Shown: positions 1 through 6,857 of the stretch, one piece after another
How the letters are laid out: each line of letters opens with the position of its first letter
Numbering within the stretch: position 1 is the first letter of the stretch
Source of the DNA: an uncultured Lachnospiraceae bacterium
GTDB taxonomy: Bacteria; Bacillota; Clostridia; Lachnospirales; Lachnospiraceae
Assembly: GCA_910583815.1 (NCBI GenBank)
Contig: CAJTZB010000019.1
Location: 1 to 19,190 of the forward strand
DNA: 19,190 nt
Direction of reading: 5' to 3'
Notes under the pieces: model-generated
The model's input: the letters and a program-made list of their open reading frames with translations, nothing else
The model's database searches: none
What the model was told of the DNA's origin: nothing
Program-made: the position numbers and the translations under genes

Positions 1-30
1 AGTAACGAAGAAAGGGGGAAATTCTGCCCT

Positions 31-915
31 TCATCGACCGTGTTTCCATCTGTACGCCGACGCTAAGGAAACCACCAATACCCCCAAAGTCCTGCGCACT
101 ACTTCCTCTTTGTCCCTAAGCAACACACTGTCCTCGTCTTTATTCAGCGGAAGCTCACATACATAGATTCCCTTTTTAAAGATGTATTCCATATTTTTGT
201 TTCTGCGTTCTTTCTGTTTCTCCGTACAGTCTCCCAGCATCTTCCTATTTTCTTTTGGTACAAAGGGAAAATAAGATTCAAACTCACTGTAGCCTTGCTG
301 GTTTAGCAGAATTCCGCCTCTTCCATCTACAGCTCCAAGAACCACGGTTCCATCTTCCACAATAAGAATTCCTTCCACTTCTTCTGCAGCATCAAGCAGA
401 CGGCCTTTCACATCATCCAAATCTTCTTCCCAACCTTCTTTTGGGTTTCGCATTTTCAGTTCCATATAAATGTACGCTTGTGTCTGCCGGATGTAATGGC
501 ACAAATTAATTTTAATATCATCTTTCTTATTATGCCCCTGTACCTGAGAAAAGAAACCACATACCATGCCTTTTTGTTCTTTGATAAACTGTTCCTCTTC
601 TTTTCCCATAGAAGGAAGCAAAACAGTGAATTCCATATCAAAATGTCCCACGCTGATTTTTGCTGAATTGCTGTTTTCTGTCTGCAAAATCTCAAAACGG
701 TCGGAAAATGCAGTTCTGATCTTTCCTAAGTCTCCTCTTTGCAGAACATAACCCAAACTGCACGTTTGTTGACTTCTTTTGATTTCCTTTTCTTCATTAT
801 GACCCCATTTCTGCGCTGCTTTTTGCGCATAAGCAGCCTCGTGGCAAACACTGCACAGGCACAGATACTTCTGCCTGAAAATTCTTAATATTCGGCCTGC
901 CTCTGGGCAAAGCAA
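31..915 (-). CDS. DUF4272-family protein, start uncertain, 3' end possibly frameshifted
   Basis: Function unknown. The last ~65 residues (RRNKNMEYIFKKGIYVCELP, then a REEVVRR-like stretch LRDKEEVVRR and a hydrophobic LGVLVVSLASAY) match the start of the DUF4272 domain as I remember it; that domain normally runs on well past this point. Here the frame stops at 31-33 right after SLASAYRWKHGR, while both other minus frames stay open to the window edge, so a frameshift or truncation is plausible. The only early in-frame ATG (915) lies in the T-tract of the preceding operon's terminator and has no clear Shine-Dalgarno, and the first ~45 residues (with a CLCSVC cysteine cluster) look unlike the rest. 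The real start may therefore be further in, for example the TTG at residue 54, or the gene may be decaying. An out-of-frame ATG with a purine-rich leader near residue 40 opens only a 23-codon frame. Confidence 0.55.
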   Translation of the reverse strand: MLCPEAGRILRIFRQKYLCLCSVCHEAAYAQKAAQKWGHNEEKEIKRSQQTCSLGYVLQRGDLGKIRTAFSDRFEILQTENSNSAKISVGHFDMEFTVLLPSMGKEEEQFIKEQKGMVCGFFSQVQGHNKKDDIKINLCHYIRQTQAYIYMELKMRNPKEGWEEDLDDVKGRLLDAAEEVEGILIVEDGTVVLGAVDGRGGILLNQQGYSEFESYFPFVPKENRKMLGDCTEKQKERRNKNMEYIFKKGIYVCELPLNKDEDSVLLRDKEEVVRRTLGVLVVSLASAYRWKHGR

Positions 916-948
916 AAACAGCAGGTTATCCTTACGGAAAACCTGCTG
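911..948 (-). terminator. Rho-independent terminator of the two-component operon
   Basis: A perfect 9-bp inverted repeat, CAGCAGGTT (919-927) and AACCTGCTG (940-948), has a 12-nt loop. On the minus strand it is followed at once by TTTTTGCTTT. It lies 34 nt beyond the stop of the membrane-protein gene and ends the run of genes that starts at the response regulator. It also overlaps the nominal start of the DUF4272 gene. Confidence 0.8.
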
Positions 949-981
949 CCAAAAATAAAAAAACGTTCCGTTTTTCTCATC

Positions 982-1770
982 TTATTTTTCACGACTTGCA
1001 TCCAGTATTCTTTTTTTGTAGGCGTCCACCTCTCCCTCCGGCAGAACCGTCCCATTGTTTGTATCAATGGCATTGTTTCGTTCTTTTAAGAGCGCCATAA
1101 GAGCCTCTCCGGCTTCCCTTGTTGTATCAGAAAGGACGCTGACCCCATTGGAAGCGATAAGGTAAATTGCCAAACAGTGAATTTTCTTAGAATGGTTTCC
1201 TACATTGACATAATAAGTGTAGTCGCTGAAGCAGCATGCCCTTAAATCCTCAACACGCATCACAGTCTGGGCAGGATCTGCCAGATAGACATAATCCCTT
1301 GTAAGCAGCCCATCCTTGTTTGTAGCATTGGAAAGCATTCTGTCAAGCCCTGCCGTCAGTTCTAATATGTAACAGTCCGAAGCAGTTGCCTGCCGTTCAA
1401 AAGCCTCAATCTCGCTTACCGGCAATTTGCTTTTTTTCGCAGAATCCCTAATATAGTCTTCACGTTTTTTTCTGACTCCCTTTATCATGAACACGATAAG
1501 AGCTCCAAAAAGCAAAACAAGCAGCCCAAAGAACGCACAGATTGCGATACCAACGCCAAGCATATCATCCTGCCCACCAGAAAGAAACTCCCTGAGCCTG
1601 CCAATGGCCCAGACTAATCCATACAATGCAGCGGCCAGCCATACGCCAATAATAATAATGCCTATCGTGCCTCTTCTTTTAACAGTTTTCGTCGCTCCCT
1701 CAAACACAGAACCACTTGGAAAATGTTCTTGTACATAGTCTTCATCCATTTTCAGAAAAAAATCCGTCAT
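982..1770 (-). CDS. Two-TM membrane protein of unknown function
   Basis: A 262-residue protein that I do not recognise. An N-terminal cytoplasmic-looking segment precedes two hydrophobic helices at about residues 35-57 and 71-97. A basic stop (KGVRKKRED) and a ~160-residue soluble C-terminal domain follow, with a notable segment GLLTRDYVYLADPAQTVMRV at about 154-173. I chose the ATG at 1770 because AAAGGTGG sits 9 nt upstream; the frame extends 12 codons further but without a better site. It lies 51 nt after the DUF1963 gene and is the last gene before the terminator, so it is probably the distal gene of the two-component operon. A sensory, immunity or transport-accessory role would be speculation. 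Confidence 0.8.
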   Translation of the reverse strand: MTDFFLKMDEDYVQEHFPSGSVFEGATKTVKRRGTIGIIIIGVWLAAALYGLVWAIGRLREFLSGGQDDMLGVGIAICAFFGLLVLLFGALIVFMIKGVRKKREDYIRDSAKKSKLPVSEIEAFERQATASDCYILELTAGLDRMLSNATNKDGLLTRDYVYLADPAQTVMRVEDLRACCFSDYTYYVNVGNHSKKIHCLAIYLIASNGVSVLSDTTREAGEALMALLKERNNAIDTNNGTVLPEGEVDAYKKRILDASREK

Positions 1771-1821
1771 AAATATAAACCACCTTTCTGCCCTGCATGC
1801 GGCCAAAGTTTTTCTGCATTT

Positions 1822-2553
1822 TTAGCAGCACTGCCAGTCATACTCCACTTCAGAAAAATTCTTTGCCAATAAATCTTTACGAGAAATCATGAAATTGCAG
1901 TTGCCAGAATCGCCAAACATCAGACCGCTTGTATCATCTACATCCAACTGAAGAAGCAGTACATACTCTGAACTGTCTTCATAATATGCAGGAGCGCTCT
2001 GGACAAAATACGGATACCCGCCTACACGGCTGTCACTGGCGTCACAAAGGTCATAAAGAGCATCCGATTCCTCCTCTGACACGTCCCAGAACTTATCCTC
2101 ATACTCCGGACAGTCTGTCCCAATGAACACTTCTTCTTGAATAAAAGTTATTTTGCAATTTTCACTAAAAGGCAGATTTTCCTCATAACTTTCGCTATAT
2201 GGATTTTCCCTGACAAGCAGCGCCTCATCTGTCTTATATTCAGGGATGTATTTTACGACACTTATTCCGTCCAGACCATAACAGTCATCATCCTCTACAT
2301 AAAACTGAAGCAGGCCATCTTGTGGGAAATCCGGCAGAGGCGGCATCTCAGCAAGATTAATCTGTGCAAAAAACATCATGGGCTTTCCGCCTTCCCCCAT
2401 AGGGTATTGCTCTATGCCTTCCAGATAAGGGCATCCACCCAGTTTGCTCTCCCAAGGCTTCGTCTCCTCCAAGGTAAAAACAATCCGGTTGGACAACTTA
2501 ATGGTTGACTTCAGATAGTCTGCATACTCTTCCAGCATTTGAGGTATTTCCAT
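1822..2553 (-). CDS. DUF1963 (YwqG-like) protein
   Basis: A 243-residue cytoplasmic protein of the YwqG/DUF1963 family. Characteristic blocks are visible in order: SKLGGCPYL (36-44), KPMMFFAQINLAEMPPLPDF (57-76), GLLQFYVEDDD with a following YGLDG, a second GGYPYF block, and LLLQLDVDD...GLMFGDSGNCNFMI followed by a C-terminal FSEVEYDWQC. The family's biochemical role is not established. The ATG at 2553 is preceded by AAGGAG 8 nt upstream, so the 31 codons of open frame before it are not used; this also removes an apparent overlap with the preceding gene. It lies 76 nt after the DUF6033-like gene and 51 nt before the membrane-protein gene on the same strand. The protein is acidic, with many Asp and Glu residues throughout. 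Confidence 0.88.
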   Translation of the reverse strand: MEIPQMLEEYADYLKSTIKLSNRIVFTLEETKPWESKLGGCPYLEGIEQYPMGEGGKPMMFFAQINLAEMPPLPDFPQDGLLQFYVEDDDCYGLDGISVVKYIPEYKTDEALLVRENPYSESYEENLPFSENCKITFIQEEVFIGTDCPEYEDKFWDVSEEESDALYDLCDASDSRVGGYPYFVQSAPAYYEDSSEYVLLLQLDVDDTSGLMFGDSGNCNFMISRKDLLAKNFSEVEYDWQCC

Positions 2554-2629
2554 TGTAATTTCTCCTTCCCTTACTGCTCTGTCCAGGCGATTGTGAAACT
2601 CCCCTGTTATGTGCAGTATACAGGTATTA

Positions 2630-3445
2630 TTATACCGTAATATCAAATTTAGGAAAAGTCTTTTTTATATCCACTTCCATCTTTTTTGCCTGTCTTTCTT
2701 CTTCCCTTTTCTGTTCTTTTACTTTTTTCCCTTCTGCTTTCTTTTCTGCTTGCTTCTCCAGACGTTCCTCCATATTTTTCTTCATTCTTTCTGCATTAGT
2801 CATCCCTGTTTCCGTTACAGAATATACAGTACTTTGTATGCTGCCGTCCTCATTTACCGTCCATGTCTGCTGATAGTAAGTCACCGTCCCACCCAAAGCC
2901 TTGTTTCTGGCAGACAGCTGCTCATATCCCTGCCGTTCCAGCTCAGGTATCTTTTTCAGAAAATCCTCCAGTTCCTTTGCTTTTAATTTTTCTTCTCTCT
3001 CTTCCTCCAGCTCTCTCCATCCTTTTATGCTGTCATCCGAAGTTACAGTTGTGGATGCCATCATCGTTATGTTTCCTGTATTGTCTATGCTCCAGCTTTC
3101 TGAATAATTTACCAACCTTGCCCCAATCGCCCTTGCATTGGCTCTCGCGCTTCTTAGCCCGCTTTCATATCCTTCCTTAAAAAATGCCAGACTTTCTTCC
3201 AGTTCTTTTGCCTTCTCCGGATTCCCTGCACATTCTTTCAGATAAGTGCCGGAAATTGCCACACTCCCATTCTTTACGCAGTCGTAATTTTTCTGCAAGT
3301 AAGAATAATAACCTTCCTGTACAGATACCGCGTTTTTTGTTTCTGTACTCTTTGATTCTGCCTTTCTTGCTGCCCCATTTTTCTGTGAAGCATATGCGCC
3401 TTGGTATACATTGCTGCTATTGCTTCCAATTCCTGAAATTCCCAT
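2630..3445 (-). CDS. DUF6033-like protein with internal repeat and basic coiled-coil tail
   Basis: A 271-residue protein starting MGISGIGSNSSNVYQGAYAS. It has no signal peptide or TM segment. The N-terminus is Ser/Asn/Gly-rich and low complexity. Two related blocks follow: NYSESWSIDNTGNITMMAST (113-132) and YYQQTWTVNEDGSIQSTVYS further on, each preceded by an alanine/arginine-rich helix. Charged, coiled-coil-like stretches lie between and after them (LEEEREEKLKAKELEDFLKK and a Lys/Glu-rich run near the C-terminus). I assign it tentatively to the DUF6033-type proteins of Lachnospiraceae from overall style; no function is known. The start is excellent: AAGGAGG 8 nt before the ATG. It begins 25 nt after the histidine kinase stop, so it is almost certainly co-transcribed with the two-component genes. 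Confidence 0.75.
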   Translation of the reverse strand: MGISGIGSNSSNVYQGAYASQKNGAARKAESKSTETKNAVSVQEGYYSYLQKNYDCVKNGSVAISGTYLKECAGNPEKAKELEESLAFFKEGYESGLRSARANARAIGARLVNYSESWSIDNTGNITMMASTTVTSDDSIKGWRELEEEREEKLKAKELEDFLKKIPELERQGYEQLSARNKALGGTVTYYQQTWTVNEDGSIQSTVYSVTETGMTNAERMKKNMEERLEKQAEKKAEGKKVKEQKREEERQAKKMEVDIKKTFPKFDITV

Positions 3446-3470
3446 AACCTTATCCTCCTTGATTGCGTTT

Positions 3471-4865
3471 TTATTTTTCCTGCTGTAGCATCACTGTCAC
3501 ATGGAAAATATTTCCTTCTATTTTGATGTTCACGCCACCAAAATACCTTTCTGCTATATCACGTACATTTTCAAGCCCTATCCCATGCTCTATCGCGATT
3601 GGGGGCATTCTGGTCTGTTTTGTTGTTAGCGGAAGCGTATTTCCTTCTTTCAAAAGTACAGACCCATCAAAACTGTTTTCCACATCCAGCAGCCAAAACT
3701 GCTTCTTCTGCCTCAATCCAAGACGTATAAAGCCTTTTCCCGGTTCTAGCTTCTCACAGGCTTCTATGGCATTGTCCAAAAGATTGCTTAAGACAATCCC
3801 TAAATCAAACACCGGAATTCCCCCATTGTACTGGAATTCCGCCTCAAACCGGATGCCTGCCTGTTCCGCCCTGCGCCACCTGTCATTTAAAATAACATCC
3901 GTTACTGCATTCCCTGTTGTATACTTATACTCCAATGCCTGCATTGTCTCATCCATTTTCTGCACATACCCTTCTATCTCCCTATACTGTCCGCTCTCTG
4001 CCAGTCCTTTGAGATTCATCATATGGTTTTTCATTTCATGCCTTACTTTACGAATGCTTCCATAAAAATTCTCTGCTTCTTCCAAACGCTTCTTCATGGC
4101 TTTTACCTGTTGTTCCTCTGCAAAATGCTTCTGTCTTTCAGAAAGAAGCATCTGGTATCTCTGCCAGAAATAAATCAGCGCAGCTTCCCCTGCGAAAATA
4201 AGAACTGCTACTGCCGGCATTTTCCATAGCAAATCCGGTTGTTCGTTGAACAGATAAAAGACACCCTGTTCCACCTCTACCGCATATAGCCCAACCACAA
4301 TATTGGTCAATATGCTGCCGACAATATTCAGCACAGACAGCAACATGACATCCTGCCATGCCATAATAGCTGTTTTCTTTATCAACAGACAGCAGGCAAT
4401 CCCCATAAATACAAACAGCACCGAATAAGAAAGCACCATAAAAAACATTCCGACGGCAATGCTATAATACATCTGCTGCTCATAATCATGCTGTAAGACA
4501 GGAATCCCTCGCATCATCCGCTCTATTGTTTCTGCATAAACACTGTTTGCAATTAGATAGCTTAAACAATGGAAATTATAAAATGCCAGAAGCACAAAGG
4601 CTGCCTTTCCAATCTGCTTTCTATGGCATACCATGCAATATCCCAATACAAGCAGCGCTGATATGGCATACCTTGACCATAAGCCAGACAGCCAGAATCC
4701 CATTCCGATGTTTGCAAGGCTAAACAGTATCGCCGCAAATATGGTTCTTTTTTTCCTCTTTTCATAAAAAGCAGAGGCCCATAAGGCAAAAAACAGAATA
4801 AGCTGCAAGACCATCTTCCATAGGTTTAATGCACTATAAACCATTTCATAACCTGACCGGCTCAT
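3471..4865 (-). CDS. GHKL sensor histidine kinase (AgrC/ComD-like, HPK10 type)
   Basis: A 464-residue membrane sensor kinase. About seven hydrophobic segments span residues 15-33, 41-60, 66-80, 87-108, 133-162, 172-196 and 217-235. A coiled-coil linker (240-270) leads to the phospho-acceptor block KVRHEMKNHMMNLKG with His276. The ATPase part has the N-box NLLDNAIEAC (361-370) and a G-box HGIGLENV (427-434), the compact GHKL arrangement seen in peptide-sensing AgrC/ComD kinases. Its start overlaps the response-regulator stop as ATGA (4862-4865), so the two are translationally coupled. The likely job is autophosphorylation on His276 and transfer to Asp51 of the neighbouring regulator. Unlike agr loci, no agrB- or agrD-like gene lies in this window, so the signal is unknown. 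Confidence 0.92.
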   Translation of the reverse strand: MSRSGYEMVYSALNLWKMVLQLILFFALWASAFYEKRKKRTIFAAILFSLANIGMGFWLSGLWSRYAISALLVLGYCMVCHRKQIGKAAFVLLAFYNFHCLSYLIANSVYAETIERMMRGIPVLQHDYEQQMYYSIAVGMFFMVLSYSVLFVFMGIACCLLIKKTAIMAWQDVMLLSVLNIVGSILTNIVVGLYAVEVEQGVFYLFNEQPDLLWKMPAVAVLIFAGEAALIYFWQRYQMLLSERQKHFAEEQQVKAMKKRLEEAENFYGSIRKVRHEMKNHMMNLKGLAESGQYREIEGYVQKMDETMQALEYKYTTGNAVTDVILNDRWRRAEQAGIRFEAEFQYNGGIPVFDLGIVLSNLLDNAIEACEKLEPGKGFIRLGLRQKKQFWLLDVENSFDGSVLLKEGNTLPLTTKQTRMPPIAIEHGIGLENVRDIAERYFGGVNIKIEGNIFHVTVMLQQEK

Positions 4866-5614
4866 TCGTCTTCCTCCGAAATGTAATCCATATATGCCTG
4901 CACAAAACCGTGGTACTTATATCTTGAAAGCAGGAGTTTATCCCCATTTGCCATCCTTACTTCCGTCCTGTCATACCCTTCTACATAGAAGAGATTGATT
5001 AAGTATCCTCTGTGGATACGGTAAAACTGTCCTTCCAATTCCTTTTCCAAATCTCCAATTTTTCCATAGTACTCTAACTTCCCTTTACCTGCCGGATTCC
5101 CATCCTTTAAGTGCAGTACTATCGCATGGTTCTGGCTCTCCATATAATAAATATCATTTAAAAGTATAGCCCTTCCCTCACCTGCACACTGAATCATCAG
5201 CCTTTTCCTGTACTGCCTCGTTTCTGGCAGCGTCTGCTCGGACAGAAGCCGCGCTTTTGCCCGCCCAAACACCTCCGCGAATTTCTGCTCCTCCACCGGT
5301 TTTACTAGATACTGAAATGCCCCTACATCAAATGCATCATAAACATACGTTTCGTATCCGGTGACAAATATAATTACTGGCTGCCTGATGGCATCCATGC
5401 CGCGAATCCGCCTTGCTAACTCCATTCCGTCCATATCCACACCAAGACCGTCCAGTTCTATGTCAAGAAACACCAAATCATATTCTTTCCCATCTGATAA
5501 ATACTCCTTGGCCGAAGCATATTCCACAATGCTGCATTTGGCATCCTGTTTCTTAATGAGTGAAATAAGATAAGCCCTTATATTTTTTTCATCATCACAT
5601 ACTGCAATCTTCAC
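4862..5614 (-). CDS. LytTR-family response regulator
   Basis: A 250-residue regulator with an N-terminal receiver domain (1-120) and a C-terminal LytTR DNA-binding domain (about 137-240), as in AgrA, ComE and LytR. The receiver shows the acidic pair in AVCDDE (7-8), phospho-acceptor Asp51 in VFLDIEL, Thr85 and Lys105 in LVKP. The LytTR part has the typical IYYMES, FYRIHRGYLINLFYVEGY and LLLSRYKY blocks. I chose GTG at 5614 because GGAGGTGG lies 8 nt upstream and the protein then starts MKIAVCDDE. Two GTGs further upstream (5626, 5623) sit inside that ribosome-binding site. It is the first gene of the operon and overlaps the kinase by 4 nt. It probably regulates its own operon through the direct repeat at 5680-5717. 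Confidence 0.92.
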   Translation of the reverse strand: MKIAVCDDEKNIRAYLISLIKKQDAKCSIVEYASAKEYLSDGKEYDLVFLDIELDGLGVDMDGMELARRIRGMDAIRQPVIIFVTGYETYVYDAFDVGAFQYLVKPVEEQKFAEVFGRAKARLLSEQTLPETRQYRKRLMIQCAGEGRAILLNDIYYMESQNHAIVLHLKDGNPAGKGKLEYYGKIGDLEKELEGQFYRIHRGYLINLFYVEGYDRTEVRMANGDKLLLSRYKYHGFVQAYMDYISEEDE

Positions 5615-5643
5615 CGTGCCCACCACCTCCAGCCTCTGATTTA

Positions 5644-5672
5644 TTTATCGGAACAATAATGGACATTTCCAA
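5644..5672 (-). promoter_or_regulatory. Candidate promoter of the two-component operon
   Basis: On the minus strand TTGGAA (5672-5667) and GATAAA (5649-5644) are separated by 17 bp, each matching 4 of 6 consensus bases. A start near 5637 would leave about 20 nt of leader carrying the GGAGGTGG site. The weak boxes fit a promoter that needs an activator, and the proximal arm of the direct repeat ends 7 bp upstream of the -35. No transcription data; this is inference from position and consensus. Confidence 0.4.
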
Positions 5673-5679
5673 TGCCCAT

Positions 5680-5717
5680 TTCGTGAATGGCTGGTTTGAC
5701 TACGTGAATCGCAGGTT
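5680..5717. promoter_or_regulatory. Candidate LytTR operator: 17-bp direct repeat, 21-bp period
   Basis: TTCGTGAATGGCTGGTT (5680-5696) and TACGTGAATCGCAGGTT (5701-5717) agree at 14 of 17 positions with a period of exactly 21 bp. LytTR regulators bind two imperfect direct repeats about 21-22 bp apart with a core like WMMGTTNRK; TACGTGAAT matches 8 of 9 and TTCGTGAAT 7 of 9. The core reads in the plus orientation, toward the DUF3795 gene, while the placement fits the minus-strand operon promoter better. It could serve either or both divergent genes. Confidence 0.5.
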
Positions 5718-5746
5718 TTGGGATAGACCTCTTCGCGGATTTGGTC

Positions 5747-5775
5747 TTGCGCCAACCTCTCCCATGAGATAAAAT
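5747..5775 (+). promoter_or_regulatory. Candidate promoter of the DUF3795 gene
   Basis: TTGCGC (5747-5752) and TAAAAT (5770-5775) are separated by 17 bp, 25-35 nt upstream of the GGAGGAGG ribosome-binding site and the ATG at 5807. The -10 is good and the -35 matches at 4 of 6 positions. Expected start is near 5782. Confidence 0.45.
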
Positions 5776-5806
5776 AAGTAATACAATACTTTGGAGGAGG
5801 TCTCTT

Positions 5807-6250
5807 ATGACTAATTCAATTTGTGGAACTGATTGTTCTATCTGCGAGGCACATGAAACCTGCAGCGGATGTACCAAGACAAACGGACGCCCTTTTGGTT
5901 CAGAATGCATTGTCGCAGCCTGCTGCCAAAACGGAGAAAATGCCCTGTGTGAATTCAAAGAAAAATTAATTGCAGCATTTAACGCGCTCCATATTGAAGA
6001 CATGGAAAAAGTAACAGAACTAAATGCCCTCAAGGGCTCTTTTATTAACCTTACATACATCCTGCCAAGCGGACAGACCATAAAGGTCTGGGACGACAAC
6101 AAAATTTATTTGGGAAACCAGCTCCACAAGAGCGGCAGCGACCGATGCTATGGGATTGCAGCAGATGAAACCTATCTGCTGGTATGTGAATATGGCTGCA
6201 ATGGTTCTGATGCCGAAATTGTAATATGGAAACGTTGGGCAGAAAAATAG
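5807..6250 (+). CDS. DUF3795 cysteine-rich protein
   Basis: A 147-residue soluble protein. The N-terminal third is cysteine-rich: Cys6, 10, 13, 19, 22, 34, 39, 40 and 48, with the pattern CGTDCSICEAHETCSGC that typifies DUF3795, a family thought to bind zinc or an iron-sulfur centre. Usual DUF3795 proteins consist of little more than this part. Here a ~90-residue C-terminal half follows (LTYILPSGQTIKVWDDNKIY and DETYLLVCEYGCNGSDAEIV) that I do not recognise; it looks like a small beta-rich domain. A GGAGG site lies 8-10 nt before the ATG. The gene stands alone, divergent from the two-component operon and convergent with the cupin gene. Function unknown. Confidence 0.82.
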   Translation: MTNSICGTDCSICEAHETCSGCTKTNGRPFGSECIVAACCQNGENALCEFKEKLIAAFNALHIEDMEKVTELNALKGSFINLTYILPSGQTIKVWDDNKIYLGNQLHKSGSDRCYGIAADETYLLVCEYGCNGSDAEIVIWKRWAEK

Positions 6251-6275
6251 CCAGCCGAAAGAACAGTAAAAGAAC

Positions 6276-6331
6276 AGCGCCGGTATACAAATGGCAGTAA
6301 TCTTATCCCATGCAGCCTGCATACCGACGCT
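6276..6331. terminator. Probable bidirectional terminator between convergent genes
   Basis: AGCGcCGGTAT (6276-6286) pairs with ATACCGaCGCT (6321-6331), 10 of 11 bp, around a 34-nt loop that contains a further ATGG/CCAT pairing. ATTTTCTAT follows on the plus strand and GTTCTTTTACTG on the minus strand. It fills the 114-bp gap between the DUF3795 and cupin stop codons. The loop is long for a classical terminator. Confidence 0.5.
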
Positions 6332-6364
6332 ATTTTCTATGACACTATAAAGTTTTTATACAAC

Positions 6365-6715
6365 TTATACAATCGCATCATCCTTTGTGTATTCCTCTAA
6401 AGAATTCTCCTTCACCTGAATACAGGCAAAGCTGATTGCGACATCTTCTGCCGCAGAAAACTGGCGCTTTGCTGCCGGAGAAATGCGAAGCCAGTCACCC
6501 ATCTCAAGTTCTATGGTTTCCCCATCAATCACGGCCTTCCCCTTCCCGGAAAGAATCACATAAATTTCTTCGTTCTTTTTATGTGCATGGACGAAAGGAA
6601 CACACGCCCCCGCCGGAAGATGATTAACGCTTACTTCTGCTCCGGTTAAAAAAAGTTTGTCATGAAGTTCTGTTCTTGCATCCTGTGTTACACTGACCTT
6701 ATTAAAGTTTGCCAT
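6365..6715 (-). CDS. Small single-domain cupin protein
   Basis: A 116-residue beta-barrel protein of the cupin superfamily. Motif 1 is clear: PAGACVPFVHAHKKNEEIYVIL (about 34-55), with metal-ligand candidates His43, His45 and Glu49 or Glu50. Motif 2, GDWLRISPAAKRQF (73-86), keeps the Gly and Pro but has no His at the usual fourth-ligand place, so metal binding may be altered or absent. Small cupins of this type are often annotated as sugar or auxin binding, or remain uncharacterised. The ATG at 6715 is preceded by GGAGG 8 nt upstream; an ATG five codons earlier contains that site and is unlikely to be used. It follows the Rrf2-type regulator gene on the same strand but has its own strong promoter, so it is a likely target of that regulator. 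Confidence 0.85.
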   Translation of the reverse strand: MANFNKVSVTQDARTELHDKLFLTGAEVSVNHLPAGACVPFVHAHKKNEEIYVILSGKGKAVIDGETIELEMGDWLRISPAAKRQFSAAEDVAISFACIQVKENSLEEYTKDDAIV

Positions 6716-6740
6716 CTTTTCTGCCTCCAAACTGTTCTTT

Positions 6741-6806
6741 GTTGTAATAATTATTGATACATCTATGTTATATCATCTAATCGTTGTAATGTCAACAGTT
6801 ATATCA
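6741..6806. repeat. Interleaved direct repeats over the cupin promoter
   Basis: GTTATATCA occurs at 6767-6775 and 6798-6806, 31 bp apart, covering the -10 box and the region just upstream of the -35. GTTGTAAT occurs at 6741-6748 and 6783-6790, 42 bp apart. The order is A-B-A-B. This could be a two-part operator for the adjacent Rrf2-type regulator, but AT-rich promoters produce chance repeats. Confidence 0.4.
6767..6795 (-). promoter_or_regulatory. Strong sigma-A promoter of the cupin gene
   Basis: A perfect TTGACA (6795-6790), a 17-bp spacer and TATAAC (6772-6767) on the minus strand. Expected start is near 6760, about 45 nt upstream of the ATG at 6715. A promoter this good for a small gene behind a repressor gene suggests control by repression. 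Confidence 0.8.
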
Positions 6807-6824
6807 AAATTTCTCAAAATTTTT

Positions 6825-6852
6825 CCCGCACTTCACCTTCATGAAATGCGGG
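6825..6852 (-). terminator. Hairpin terminator after the Rrf2-type gene
   Basis: CCCGCACTTCA (6825-6835) pairs with TGAAATGCGGG (6842-6852) over 11 bp with one G-U pair and a 6-nt loop, 5 nt beyond the Rrf2 stop codon. On the minus strand AAAAATTTTG follows, so the U-tract is short and displaced. It separates the regulator transcript from the cupin promoter. Confidence 0.55.
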
Positions 6853-6857
6853 ATGCT

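Noticed and set aside
3463..4065. Open frame of 200 codons on the plus strand
   Set aside because: Antisense shadow of the histidine kinase catalytic domain.
3447..5640. agrD/agrB-like genes for an autoinducing peptide
   Set aside because: No small peptide frame with a ribosome-binding site and no AgrB-like membrane protease could be found on either strand around the kinase and regulator.
5641..6102. Open frame of 153 codons on the minus strand before the response regulator
   Set aside because: It overlaps the DUF3795 gene antisense, has no start signal and no protein-like blocks. It could have passed for a short peptide gene upstream of the two-component pair.
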